Notes under the pieces: model-generated | Told to the model about the DNA's origin: nothing | Databases searched by the model: none | Seen by the model: the letters and a program-made list of their open reading frames with translations, nothing else | From: a virus | Virus record (IMG/VR): IMGVR_UViG_3300027513_000022 | Location: 1 to 48,576 of that record | Reading direction: 5' to 3' (one strand) | Length of the DNA stretch: 48,576 nt | Translations under genes and position numbers: made by a program | Part shown: piece after piece, positions 7,662-16,812 of the stretch | Numbering within the stretch: position 1 is the stretch's first letter | How the letters are laid out: each line of letters begins with the position of its first letter

Positions 7662-7828
7662 AGGCGCGGCTCATGGCCGACGCGGCGTCGATTCTGAGCG
7701 CGTCGATCGCGGCCGTCTTCGACAAGGGGGCCGGGAAGAACCTCCAGGACACCGTGCGCAAGCTGCGCGGCGTCGGCGAGCCCGAACCGGAGGCCCCGGG
7801 GGAGCAAGAGGAGGCCCTGCGTGGTTGA
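7517..7828 (+). CDS. Tail assembly chaperone, -1 frame extension (gpT-like part)
   Basis: In the -1 frame relative to the gene starting at 7065, a coding stretch begins around DLGDALQLLVSSGHSYADVV and continues through SLPELWLWIGKSQRMKARLM to the stop at 7828. It has no convincing start codon of its own near its beginning. This is the usual gpG/gpGT arrangement. The only homopolymer at the switch point is GTTTTC (7514-7519), read TTT TCG in frame 0 and TTC GAT after slippage. It is not a perfect XXXYYYZ heptamer, so the exact slip site is uncertain. The end overlaps the tape measure start by 8 nt. Confidence 0.55.
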   Translation, partial: FDLGDALQLLVSSGHSYADVVGRERPGWPYRGWSLPELWLWIGKSQRMKARLMADAASILSASIAAVFDKGAGKNLQDTVRKLRGVGEPEPEAPGEQEEALRG

Positions 7829-10800
7829 CCAGCCGGTCACGATCACCGCGATCCTGCGGGACCAGCTCTCGAAACCGCTCGAGAAGGCGGGGGCCGCCGT
7901 CGCGGGCATCGCGGGCAAGGCGCAGGAGCTGGCGCGGACGATCGACCCGGCGCTCGCGAAGCTGACGGCGCTCGCCTCGGGCGTCGCCGCGGCGTTCGCG
8001 ATCGACAAGGCGCTCGACCTCGCGAAAGAGGAGGTCCAGGCGGAGCAGCAGCTCCTGGTTGCGCTCGACGGCCGATCGCAGGCGCAGGCAGAAATCCTCG
8101 CGCAGACGAGGGAAATCAGCAAGGCGACGAACGTCCAGAACGCGGAGCTGGTTCGGGCCGCGGCCCTGATGAAGAACATCGGGGTCAACGCGCGCGATTT
8201 GCCTCGGACGCTGCGCGTAGCCGCGGACACGGCCTCGGCACTCCAGATCCCGATCGAGCTCGTCGCGCGCGGGATCGCCTCGATCGGCGAGGGCGGGACG
8301 GCGCGCGGGCTGATCCAGTCGATCCCGGGCCTCAAGGACGTCATCAAGGACGGGCAGACCTTGAACGAGGTCCTCGAGATCCTCGAGGGCAAATTCAAGG
8401 GGACGGCCGAGGCCGCGGCGCAGACCGGCTTCGGGCGCGTCGACGCGCAGCTCAAGCGCGTTTCCGACTCCAGCGAAGAGTTCGGGAAGCGCATCGTCGG
8501 GATCAAGCTCGCGATCCTCACGACGGTCGCCGACGTCGTCGAGGCTCTCCAGAAGGCCGTCAGTTCACCCGCGGGGACCGCCGTCATCACGCTCCTGGAG
8601 AAAGCGGCGCCGGCCCTCGTGATCGTCGGGGCGCTCGTGACGGGGATCGCGGCGGCCGTCGGCTCCATCACCACCATCGCGCTCGTCGTCGGGAACCTCG
8701 TCGCGGTCGCCCCTTCGCTGGAGACGATCTCCGTCTTCGTCCTGGGCATCGCCGCTGCGGCTCCGGTCCTCGGGACGCTCGTGGGCATTTTGGCCGCGGC
8801 CGCGGCTGCCGGCGCCGCGATCGGCTTCGCGATCCTCAAGATCATCGACCCGTCGATCACGATCAAGGGCACGTGGAGCGACATCCTCGACGTTTTCGGC
8901 GCCGTCTTCGGCCAGGTCTCCGAGATCATCGCGAAGATCGTCTCCGGCCGATTGACGATCGACGACCTGTTCGACTTCTTCAAGGTGCGCGTCGCGCAGG
9001 CCGGTTTGCTGATAGCCTCGCTCGCCGACGTGGCGACGGTCACGTTCGGGAAGATCAAGAGCCTGGTGACGGGCGCGGCCCTGCTCGGCAATCTCCCCGC
9101 GCGCGTCCTGCTCCCGTTCCTGCCGAGCGACGAGGACGTGCAGGCCGCGGAGCTCCGAATCGGGGAGATCGCCAACGCGGTCGTCGCGGTCGACGGCTCC
9201 CTCGAGGTGTCCCAGGCGGCCTCCACCGAACGCCTGGTGAACGGCCGCATCGCGGCGATCGAGAAAGAGATAGCGGCCGAGCGCAAGAAGGGCGAGCGCA
9301 TCGTCGCGAACACCAAGGCCCTGGCCGACGACCTCTCGTCGATCAAGCTCATCACGCCCGACCTGCTCTCGTCGGCGAACGTCTCGGGCCTGACGCCGGA
9401 GAAAGTTCGGACGTTGCTCAAGTCGATCGACGCCACGACGCGCGAATCGCTCGTCTCCGTCCTCGACAAGAAGTTCGACGACCAGCTCAAGGACGAACAG
9501 ATCAGCTTCGCGCGCTACCTGGACCTGCGCCGAGCCGCAGACGAATCGCTCGCCCAGAAGGGCGCGCTCGACCAGGACGCGCGGTCTAAGGCGCTCGAGC
9601 GCGAGATCGCGCTGCTGGAGCAGCGCAAGGTGCTGATCGACGACCAGGTCCAGCAGGTCCAGGTCGAGGCGCCGAACGTCAGCGGGGACCTACAAGAACA
9701 GATCGCGAAGGACGTCCTCGCGCTCGAGAAAGAGCGCGTCGAGGTCGTCGGCGAGATCGACGATCGGCAGGCGGAGCTCGCCAAGGTCAGCAAAGCCGAG
9801 CAGGAGAACGTCCTCAAGATCCTCGCGACCGAGGAGCAGCTCCGGGACGTCTCGATCAAGCGCGCCGAGTCGACGCTCGACCTGCTCAAGAAGCAAACGA
9901 CCGAGCTGGAGGCGCAGGCGAAGTCCGGTGCCGAGGCGTTCTCGGCCGGGGGGATCACGCGCGCGGAGCTGACCGAGCGCCTGGGGTCGGTGCTCGACCA
10001 GCTCGGCGACCGCGCGCGCGCGGCGCGCGAGAACCTGAACGGGATCCTGGCCGCCGCGCCGGACCTCAAGCCGCAGATCGACAAGCTGATCGCGGAGCTC
10101 GAGAAGGAGATCCCCGACCTCAACGTGCGCATCAAGGTCACGGTCGCCGAGGCTGAGGCGGGCGCGGCGAAGAAGGCGCTCGACGAGGCGCTCAAAGGCG
10201 TCGAACAGAAGCTCTCGGACGGCCGGATCGACGCGAAGGGCGCGGTCGACCAGGTCGAGGCCGCGACCCAGGCCGCTGCAGAGCAGGCGGCCAACCTGCG
10301 CGTCCAGCTCTTCGACGCGCTCACGACCCCGAACGCCACGGTCGAGACCGCGGACAAGATCCGGACCATCACGGCCGCGCTGAAGGAGATCGGGCCTGCC
10401 GCCGAGGCGGCGTCGATCGCGATCGCGACCGACCTGGAGAGAGGCGTCGAGAAGGCGGCCGGCGACCTGCAAACGAAGCTCGCGGGGATCGCCGAGCAGC
10501 GCCAGGGCGGGGCGATCACCTCGTCGGACGCCTTCCGACAGCGGGCCGAGGCGCTCCGCGAGTTCGGGCGGGAAGCCGACGAGGCGAAGGACGGGATCGA
10601 GCGCCTGGCCGCGGCGCACCCCGAGCTGAACGACCAGCTCCAGACGCTCGCGGACCGGCTCCAGGCGATCAAGGACAAGAACCTCCCCGACGAGGCCGGC
10701 GGGATCGAGGGCTTCTTCTCCGCGGTCGGCGTCGGCGCCGAGAACACGGTCGACAAGCTCTCGAACGTCCAGACGGCCGGACAGCAGTTCGGCGAGGCGC

Positions 10801-11444
10801 TCGTCAACGGCTTCGGCGACTTCGTCGAGGTCCTCGCCCGCGGGCAGCAGTCGCTCGGGGACTTCGCGCGCAACTTCGTCGCGAACCTCGCGATCATGAT
10901 CGCCAAGCTGCTGGCGTTCAACGCGCTCAAGGGAGTGCTCGGCCTCTTCGGAGGCGGCGGCGTGCCGGCCCCCGGCGACGCGAACTTCATCGGGCCGGTG
11001 CAGCCGAGGAGCGGAGGCGGGCCGATCCTGCGCTTTGACGAGGGCGGCTGGGTTCCCGGGCCGCCGGTGCACCGCGACGTCGTCCGGGCGATGCTCACGC
11101 CGGGCGAGCACGTCATGGACGAGGCGACGGTCGCGCTCTACGGCGCCGACTACATGAACGCGATCTGGAAGCACCTGATTCCGCCCGACCTGGCTCGGTC
11201 GCTGATGCCCCACGTCGGGCGCGCGCCGTTGGCCGGGCGTCGCAACTACGACTCCGGGGGCGAGGTGGCCGGCGGCAGCTTCGGGGCCGGCGCCAGGCGC
11301 CCGGAGCGCGCGCTCGTCGTCGGGGACGACCAGGGGCTCGAGCGGATGCTCCACGGCGGAGACCAGGCGTTCATGCGCTTCGCGCAGCGCAACTCGAGCG
11401 AGCTGCTCTCGGTGCTAGGCCTGGGGGGACTCGGCAGGGTATAG
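7821..11444 (+). CDS. Tail tape measure protein
   Basis: A 1207-residue protein from GTG 7821, the longest gene in the window. The order is an N-terminal helical region (QPVTITAILRDQLSKPLEKA), a hydrophobic block at about residues 240-342 rich in Ala/Val/Ile with several membrane-like helices, then long coiled-coil regions (EKEIAAERKKGERIV, REIALLEQRKVLIDDQVQQV). The C-terminus has the tape measure ending FDEGGWVPGPP...VRAMLTPGEHVMDE. Tape measures set tail length, run inside the tube and may enter the host membrane at DNA ejection. No lysozyme or peptidase domain is visible. Confidence 0.85.
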   Translation: MVDQPVTITAILRDQLSKPLEKAGAAVAGIAGKAQELARTIDPALAKLTALASGVAAAFAIDKALDLAKEEVQAEQQLLVALDGRSQAQAEILAQTREISKATNVQNAELVRAAALMKNIGVNARDLPRTLRVAADTASALQIPIELVARGIASIGEGGTARGLIQSIPGLKDVIKDGQTLNEVLEILEGKFKGTAEAAAQTGFGRVDAQLKRVSDSSEEFGKRIVGIKLAILTTVADVVEALQKAVSSPAGTAVITLLEKAAPALVIVGALVTGIAAAVGSITTIALVVGNLVAVAPSLETISVFVLGIAAAAPVLGTLVGILAAAAAAGAAIGFAILKIIDPSITIKGTWSDILDVFGAVFGQVSEIIAKIVSGRLTIDDLFDFFKVRVAQAGLLIASLADVATVTFGKIKSLVTGAALLGNLPARVLLPFLPSDEDVQAAELRIGEIANAVVAVDGSLEVSQAASTERLVNGRIAAIEKEIAAERKKGERIVANTKALADDLSSIKLITPDLLSSANVSGLTPEKVRTLLKSIDATTRESLVSVLDKKFDDQLKDEQISFARYLDLRRAADESLAQKGALDQDARSKALEREIALLEQRKVLIDDQVQQVQVEAPNVSGDLQEQIAKDVLALEKERVEVVGEIDDRQAELAKVSKAEQENVLKILATEEQLRDVSIKRAESTLDLLKKQTTELEAQAKSGAEAFSAGGITRAELTERLGSVLDQLGDRARAARENLNGILAAAPDLKPQIDKLIAELEKEIPDLNVRIKVTVAEAEAGAAKKALDEALKGVEQKLSDGRIDAKGAVDQVEAATQAAAEQAANLRVQLFDALTTPNATVETADKIRTITAALKEIGPAAEAASIAIATDLERGVEKAAGDLQTKLAGIAEQRQGGAITSSDAFRQRAEALREFGREADEAKDGIERLAAAHPELNDQLQTLADRLQAIKDKNLPDEAGGIEGFFSAVGVGAENTVDKLSNVQTAGQQFGEALVNGFGDFVEVLARGQQSLGDFARNFVANLAIMIAKLLAFNALKGVLGLFGGGGVPAPGDANFIGPVQPRSGGGPILRFDEGGWVPGPPVHRDVVRAMLTPGEHVMDEATVALYGADYMNAIWKHLIPPDLARSLMPHVGRAPLAGRRNYDSGGEVAGGSFGAGARRPERALVVGDDQGLERMLHGGDQAFMRFAQRNSSELLSVLGLGGLGRV

Positions 11445-11456
11445 GAGGATCCGAAG

Positions 11457-12554
11457 ATGGCGTTTCGACACCAGCAGGGATTCGAGGTCAGCGCGTCGAC
11501 GGGCGGGCTCCAGGACGACTACGAGACGTGGGTCCCGGTCGGCACGCCGACCTTCGTCGGCGGGCGCCTCCAGGGGACGGCCCTTTTCGTCGGCCAGAAC
11601 GTCAGCGCCACTTTTCAGACCTTCGCGCTCTCCTCGCAGGGAACGTGGGTCGTCGGAATCGGCAATCGCGGGACCGACCCGGGCGCCTCGGGGTTCACGG
11701 TCATCGCCCTGCTCGACACGGGCGGCGAGCAAATCCGGCTCGACGTGATCCGCGGGACGACGGACACGCGGAACCACATCTTCAAGCTGATGCGCGGGGC
11801 GACGCTGCTGGCGCAGTCGGTCGAGCTCAACTTCGACTCGTGGGAGTACGCCGAGCTCAAGGTCGTCCTCGCGACAGGCGCGACGGGCTCCTACTCGCTC
11901 AAGGTGAACGAGGTCGTCGTCGGCGCTACGTCCGGCGGGACGGCGGGCGCGTTCTCGGAGTCGAGCGTGCAGACGTCGAACCTCGGGACGGCCGTCGCGA
12001 ACAAGATCAAGTTCGGTCTCGCGTCCGCTAGCGCCCTCGGCTGGTACCTCGACGACATCTACGTGGTCGACGGCTCCGGCGCGATCCGCAACGACTTCCT
12101 CGGCGACTACGTGATCGAGGGGATCAACCCGGTAACGCCGGACGACACGGCCGAATGGTCGATCTTCCCCGCCGCGCCGGCGACGCACTTCGACAAGGTC
12201 GACGATCCGAACTCCGGCGGCAACCGGCACGACGCGGACGCGACCTACGCCGAGTCGCCGACCGACGCGCAGTCCGACCTCTACGCGATGTCGGACCTCG
12301 TTTTCATCACCGGGAACATCCTCTGCGTCACGCAGAAGGCGAACGTGCGTCTGACTAGCTCGGGCTCGCGCACGGTGAAGTTCGTCTACAAGGACGCGAC
12401 GCCGACGACCTCGCTCGGGACCGGGATCGCGATCACCCAGACGTCGTTTCGGCCGGGCATCGAGCGGATCATGGAGCAGGACCCGAACACGGCCGCGGAC
12501 TGGACCGTCGCGCGCGTGAACGCGGGCAAGATGGGACTGAAGACTGGGCCGTAG
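11457..12554 (+). CDS. Virion protein with LamG/concanavalin-like domain
   Basis: A 365-residue protein with an excellent ribosome site (TAGGAGG) 7 nt before ATG. Residues about 1-215 have the jelly-roll look of LamG-type domains, with strands ending ALGWYLDDIYVVDGSG, a typical LamG closing block. Residues about 216-365 form a second domain with the block DDTAEWSIFPAAPATHFDKV and DADATYAESPTDAQSDLYAM, an arrangement that recurs in phage tail surface proteins. It lies between tape measure and tail tip genes, so it is probably exposed on the tail and may bind cell-surface glycans. No enzyme motif is seen. Confidence 0.6.
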   Translation: MAFRHQQGFEVSASTGGLQDDYETWVPVGTPTFVGGRLQGTALFVGQNVSATFQTFALSSQGTWVVGIGNRGTDPGASGFTVIALLDTGGEQIRLDVIRGTTDTRNHIFKLMRGATLLAQSVELNFDSWEYAELKVVLATGATGSYSLKVNEVVVGATSGGTAGAFSESSVQTSNLGTAVANKIKFGLASASALGWYLDDIYVVDGSGAIRNDFLGDYVIEGINPVTPDDTAEWSIFPAAPATHFDKVDDPNSGGNRHDADATYAESPTDAQSDLYAMSDLVFITGNILCVTQKANVRLTSSGSRTVKFVYKDATPTTSLGTGIAITQTSFRPGIERIMEQDPNTAADWTVARVNAGKMGLKTGP

Positions 12555-12570
12555 GCGGCCGGGCGCCGCG

Positions 12571-15444
12571 ATGGCTCAGATCCTCGTCCCGATCTCGACG
12601 GTCGCGAACACGAACTGGACGCTCGTCGGCGACGCGACCGTCCACCAGTGCATCGACGAGGGCGTCGCGGCCGCGGACAACAACACTACGCACATCGCGG
12701 CGACGACGACCGGGGCGACCTGCGAGGTCCGGCTCGGAACGCCGCCGCTGATCCCGACCGATCGGTCGAATCACATCCTGCGCGCGCGCGCGCGCGCGGC
12801 GTCGACGACAAACCTGCGCTGCATCCTCAAGCAGATGCCCGCGGGCACGGTGATCCTCGACGCGATCATCGACATCAACGCGGCGTGGACGACGTGGGTG
12901 GTCAACCTGTCGGTGGCTCAGGCGAACCTGATCACCGACTACACCCAGCTCAACGTCAACATCCTCCCGCGCACGTACGCCGCGGGGGACGTCGTTCGCT
13001 GCACGGCGATCGAGCTCGAGGTGCCGACGCCGATCCCGATGCGCGCGACGAAGTTCGCTGCCGAGGTAGGGGCCAAGCCGGGGACGCCGAAGCTGCGCGC
13101 GACGCGGTTCGCGGCCGAGGTCGGGGCGCACAAGGCCGCGAACCTACGGGCGACGAGGTTCGCGGCCGAGGTCGGCGCGCACTCGTTCAAGATCCCGGTG
13201 CGGCTGACGCGGTTCGCGGCCGAGGTCGGCGCCCACGTGCCCCAGACGCCGCCAACGCTCGGCCTGCGCGCGACGCGGTTCGCCGCGGAGGTTGGCGCGC
13301 ACCGCGTCGTGATCCCGCCGCCGGCCGGGGTCACGGTCGTGGCCGGGGTCCTCCCCGTGCCGCTGCCGAACATGATTCGGCATAACTGGTCCGGCGAGGC
13401 GACGCTCGAGTCAGCCTGGCTCACGGACGTCACGGCCGCGCGCACGGTCGCCGAGGAGCGGCGCGGCTCGGTCGCGAAGCCCTACCGGACGCTGACGGCC
13501 TCGCTCACGGGGCTGCGCGTCCGGGACGCGACCGAGCTCTGGCAGAACCTCCAGCGGCAGAGCCAGCAGCGGACGGTCGTCCCGCTCTACTGCGACTTCT
13601 CCAAGGTCACGGCGGCCTCGTCGGGGACGACGATCAACTGCGACACGCGCTACCGGCGCTTCTTCGTCGGGGCCTGGTGCCTGGTCCACGTCTGGTCGCG
13701 GCCCAACAACCTGCCCGCGAATCCGTCCTACCAGAAGATCGTCGGGCTCACGGCCTCGACGATCACGACGGAGTCGGCGCTCCCGCAGACGTACCCCGCG
13801 GGCGCGCGCGTCTACCCCGTGCTCGAGGTGCTGCCGAACCTGGAGGGCTCGGCGCTCTTCCTGAGCGACCAGACCTGCCACGTCGACCTGCAGGTCCGGG
13901 AGATCTTCGGGCGGTCCGCGCTCAACCCGACGACGGAGGCGATCCCGGCGGGGGTCTCGACCTACCAGGGAATCCCCGTCTTCAACGTTCCGCCGGACTG
14001 GAGCGCGAACCTCCGGTCGGAGGTCCTGCGCGAGGGCGAGGAGGGCGGCCAGGGGCTCGGGACCGTCCAGGAGCTGCTCGGCGATCGCCCGCGGCAGCGG
14101 CACGTGCTGGAGATCACGGCGCTTCGGCGCCCGCAGGCGTGGAAGACGATCCAGTTCTTCGACTACGTCTGCGGGCGGATGCGCGACTTCTGGCTCGTCG
14201 CCCCAGAGTCGATCCACGACGTCGTCTCCGCGACGACCACGACGCTGACGATCACCGCGATCGGCAACTTCCTGGACCTCCAGAAGTTCTGGCCCGCGGT
14301 CGGGATCCTGAAGCTCGACGGAACGGTGGTCACGCGCGCGATCACCTCCTACGTCGACAACGGGAACGGCACGTGGACGCTCGGCTTCGCGGACGCGGGT
14401 ACGACGCTCTCCGCGGCGCTGATTCGGCGGGCGACCTCGGCGCACCACGTCCGGCTCGACTCCGACGCCATGACGGAGAAGTGGTCGACCGACGAGACGA
14501 TGAGCACGCGGCTCCTGATGATCGACGCGCTCGAAGAGAAGGACGTCACGCTGACGGGGATCTTCGAGCCGCCGACGAGCGACCCGCCGCCGACGCAGGT
14601 CCCGAATCTCTACGCGTGGTTCGAGGCCGGGATCAACTGCTGGGTCTGGCAGGGCCCGCCGAACATCGACCAGCGGATCGTGCCGCTGTTGCCCGGACCG
14701 ACGATCGGCCTCGGCGCGCGGTGCGGCGTCTGGGACGACATCCGGCAGACCTTCTCGGACCCGTGCCTTGACGGAGACGGGCAGAACAACGTCCTGCTCC
14801 GGCCGTGGATCTACGTGCCGGGGATCCCCTCGGTCTCGAACGGGAACCCGACCGCGCAGTTCGCTGGCGCGTCGCCCGGCCACTCGATGCTCCTCCAGGC
14901 GAGCGCGCCGCAGTTTTGGAGCAACGTCGACGGCCTGACGTTCTTCATCAACCTGCGGACGACAGGGCAGCTCAGCACGCTCTACGAAGGGGTCTTCCTC
15001 CGGCTCGCCGGCTGCTTCGAGTTCTGGACGAACGACCTGTTCATGTCCGGCGGAGACCACAGCCACCGAGTTTGCTTCTTCGAGACCCAGGACGTGGTCG
15101 ACACCTCGCGCTGGATCGTCGGCCCAGACTTCCGAACGAACGAGACGATGACCCTGGTCGTGACCTGGAAACCGTCGACATACGCGCGGCTCTACAAGGG
15201 CGGGACGCTGGTCGGCTCGGCCGCGACCCCCGCGGCGTCGATCGCGGCCGACGCGCACGCGCGGCAGATCGAGATCCCCCGGCTCGCCGTCGCCTCGGGC
15301 GGGAGCGGCGACGGCTCGATTGGCTTCTCCTGGAACGTGAACGCGATCGGGATCTACAAGCGCGCGCTCACCTCGGCGGAGCTCAACTTCCTCGGCACCT
15401 ACCTCTCGACCCGCTACGGCTCCTTCTGGACGCCGATCCCCTGA
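12571..15444 (+). CDS. Large distal tail protein with RATRFAAEVGA repeats and C-terminal LamG-like domain
   Basis: A 957-residue protein. Residues 1-155 form a beta-rich carbohydrate-binding-like module. Residues 157-244 hold five copies of a short motif (LRATRFAAEVGAH and variants). Residues about 260-670 resemble distal tail / baseplate proteins: they start with WSGEATLESAWLTDVTAART and the shared-fold block VAKPYRTLTASLTG, then several sandwich segments. Residues about 690-957 look LamG-like (FWSNVDGLTFFINLRTTG, ending GIYKRALTSAELNFLGTYLS). The place, after the tape measure and before the tip hub, suits a Dit/gp12-type distal tail protein with added receptor-binding modules. Domain borders are approximate. 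Confidence 0.55.
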   Translation: MAQILVPISTVANTNWTLVGDATVHQCIDEGVAAADNNTTHIAATTTGATCEVRLGTPPLIPTDRSNHILRARARAASTTNLRCILKQMPAGTVILDAIIDINAAWTTWVVNLSVAQANLITDYTQLNVNILPRTYAAGDVVRCTAIELEVPTPIPMRATKFAAEVGAKPGTPKLRATRFAAEVGAHKAANLRATRFAAEVGAHSFKIPVRLTRFAAEVGAHVPQTPPTLGLRATRFAAEVGAHRVVIPPPAGVTVVAGVLPVPLPNMIRHNWSGEATLESAWLTDVTAARTVAEERRGSVAKPYRTLTASLTGLRVRDATELWQNLQRQSQQRTVVPLYCDFSKVTAASSGTTINCDTRYRRFFVGAWCLVHVWSRPNNLPANPSYQKIVGLTASTITTESALPQTYPAGARVYPVLEVLPNLEGSALFLSDQTCHVDLQVREIFGRSALNPTTEAIPAGVSTYQGIPVFNVPPDWSANLRSEVLREGEEGGQGLGTVQELLGDRPRQRHVLEITALRRPQAWKTIQFFDYVCGRMRDFWLVAPESIHDVVSATTTTLTITAIGNFLDLQKFWPAVGILKLDGTVVTRAITSYVDNGNGTWTLGFADAGTTLSAALIRRATSAHHVRLDSDAMTEKWSTDETMSTRLLMIDALEEKDVTLTGIFEPPTSDPPPTQVPNLYAWFEAGINCWVWQGPPNIDQRIVPLLPGPTIGLGARCGVWDDIRQTFSDPCLDGDGQNNVLLRPWIYVPGIPSVSNGNPTAQFAGASPGHSMLLQASAPQFWSNVDGLTFFINLRTTGQLSTLYEGVFLRLAGCFEFWTNDLFMSGGDHSHRVCFFETQDVVDTSRWIVGPDFRTNETMTLVVTWKPSTYARLYKGGTLVGSAATPAASIAADAHARQIEIPRLAVASGGSGDGSIGFSWNVNAIGIYKRALTSAELNFLGTYLSTRYGSFWTPIP
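13039..13302 (+). repeat. Five in-frame RATRFAAEVGAH-type repeats
   Basis: Five copies of a 12-13 residue unit: MRATKFAAEVGAK, LRATRFAAEVGAH, LRATRFAAEVGAH, VRLTRFAAEVGAH, LRATRFAAEVGAH. They are separated by 5-12 residues rich in Pro, Lys and Thr. The core T[RK]FAAEVGA is nearly invariant while spacers vary, pointing to selection on the unit rather than recent duplication alone. Each unit would form a beta hairpin or one strand of a fibrous linker. Confidence 0.8.
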
Positions 15445-15462
15445 CGTGCTGGGATCCTCCCC

Positions 15463-16284
15463 GTGGCATCTAACAGCCTCCAGAAAGCCCGCAAGAAGTC
15501 GAAGCGGCTCGTCGACTTCGCCTACGGCGGAGACGGGTTCCCCACGCACGAGCGCCTGACCGACTGGACCGTCGACCTCTCCCACACGACTGGGACCTAC
15601 CTTTCGGAGCCGGCGCTCGAGGTCAACCTCGCTGAGATCAACGGGACGCTGGAGGAGAAGCCGGCGCAGATCCTGCTCCCGCTGACGAACGCCTTCGCGG
15701 ACCGAATCTCGGACGGCCGCGCGCACTCGCTCGTGCGCGCCCGGATCCTCGAGGTCACCGACACGGACGGCGCGACGGACGAGATGGTCCTGCACGTCGG
15801 GCGCGTCTCGATGGCCCACCGCAACCACGGAGGCAAGGCAGGCGTTGTCATGCTCGAGTCGCCTAGTTGGAAGGCGTACCTCAATGTGCTCGAGGGGCTG
15901 AGCGTCGACGTCACCTGCGACTGGACGCTTTTCGGGATCGGTTGCGCGTTGAGTTCTGCAGGCTTCACCCACTCGGGGATCCTGACCCAGATCGACGGGC
16001 GAGCGGTGATCATCGGCGGGCTGCCCGGCGTGCTGCCGCGGTACTTTCACCGCGGCTACGTGGAGAAGGACGGCGTCCGGATCTCGATCCGCGAGTGGGT
16101 CTCGGGGACGACGTTCTACCTGGTGCGCGACCCGCCCGGGACCTGGCTCAACGGCGTCGTGAAGGTCGTCGCCGGATGCGACAAGACGAAGCCGACCTGC
16201 CGCTCCCGGTTCAGCAACGAGGCGCACTTTCTCGCCCTCGGCTACGGCACTCCCGCGTACAACCCGACGATGGAGGTCGGCTAG
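15463..16284 (+). CDS. Tail tip hub protein, BR0599/DUF2163-like
   Basis: A 273-residue protein from GTG 15463. The C-terminal third carries the family signature: AGCDKTKPTCRSRFSN followed by an aromatic-Gly-Pro ending (LALGYGTPAYNP). Together with VTCDWTLFGIGC it provides a set of conserved cysteines. BR0599-like proteins correspond to gene 13 of the Rhodobacter gene transfer agent and form part of the tail tip hub. The neighbour immediately downstream is an NlpC/P60 peptidase, as in gene transfer agents and related siphophages. The start was chosen for its distance to the previous stop and the charged beginning (NSLQKARKKSKRL). Confidence 0.7.
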   Translation: MASNSLQKARKKSKRLVDFAYGGDGFPTHERLTDWTVDLSHTTGTYLSEPALEVNLAEINGTLEEKPAQILLPLTNAFADRISDGRAHSLVRARILEVTDTDGATDEMVLHVGRVSMAHRNHGGKAGVVMLESPSWKAYLNVLEGLSVDVTCDWTLFGIGCALSSAGFTHSGILTQIDGRAVIIGGLPGVLPRYFHRGYVEKDGVRISIREWVSGTTFYLVRDPPGTWLNGVVKVVAGCDKTKPTCRSRFSNEAHFLALGYGTPAYNPTMEVG

Positions 16285-16812
16285 GTGCCCGTCGCCGTCG
16301 CGTTCCCGACCTTCCGCTGGAGGCCGATCACCGAGCCGGGCCTCTCGCCGGAGGACGCCGAGCTGATCCGCCTGCGCTTCGCCGGGATCCTCGAGAGCTG
16401 GCGCGGCACGCCCTACATGGCCGGATCGCGGTGCAAGGGGCGGCTCGGCGGCGTCGACTGCGTTCGCTTCGACACCGGCTGCCTCGACGAGCTCTACCGC
16501 CGCGAGCGCGTCGCGCCCGAACTCCTCCCGCAGGATGCGGCGCTGCACGACCGCGACGGCGCGTTCCGAGTCATGCGCGCCCTGCGGCGCCTGTACGCCC
16601 CCAACCGGATCGTCACCGACTTCTCGCTCGAGCCCGGCGACCTCGTCGTCACCGGCGACCTCGGCGCAGGGCCGGGCCACGGGATGATCGTAGGGGCCGA
16701 GCGGAACCACGTCTGGGAGGCGACCGGCAGCGGCGTCCATCGCACCGGCGCCGGGATGCTGCGCGTCGTCCACCGCGTCTACCGACAGGGGGATCGTCAC
16801 CTATGGCGATGA
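16285..16812 (+). CDS. NlpC/P60-family cell-wall peptidase of the tail tip
   Basis: A 175-residue protein whose GTG start abuts the previous stop. The papain-like NlpC/P60 pattern is clear: WRGTPYMAGSRCKGRLGG, then VDCVRF with the probable nucleophile Cys59, and GPGHGMIVG with the probable catalytic His132, followed by VWEATGSGVH. These enzymes cut peptidoglycan cross-links. In tail tips they open the wall locally during DNA entry. There is no signal peptide, as expected for a virion part. It is the gene-transfer-agent g14 counterpart by position and overlaps the next gene by 10 nt. Confidence 0.8.
   Translation: MPVAVAFPTFRWRPITEPGLSPEDAELIRLRFAGILESWRGTPYMAGSRCKGRLGGVDCVRFDTGCLDELYRRERVAPELLPQDAALHDRDGAFRVMRALRRLYAPNRIVTDFSLEPGDLVVTGDLGAGPGHGMIVGAERNHVWEATGSGVHRTGAGMLRVVHRVYRQGDRHLWR

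Noticed and set aside
6914-9490. Long minus-strand frame opposite the tape measure
   Set aside because: Ser/Ala-rich reverse reading of a confident tape measure gene.
13411-16800. Very long minus-strand frame (1129 codons)
   Set aside because: Antisense to three recognised tail genes; the translation is Arg/Val/Asp-rich filler typical of GC-rich antisense frames.
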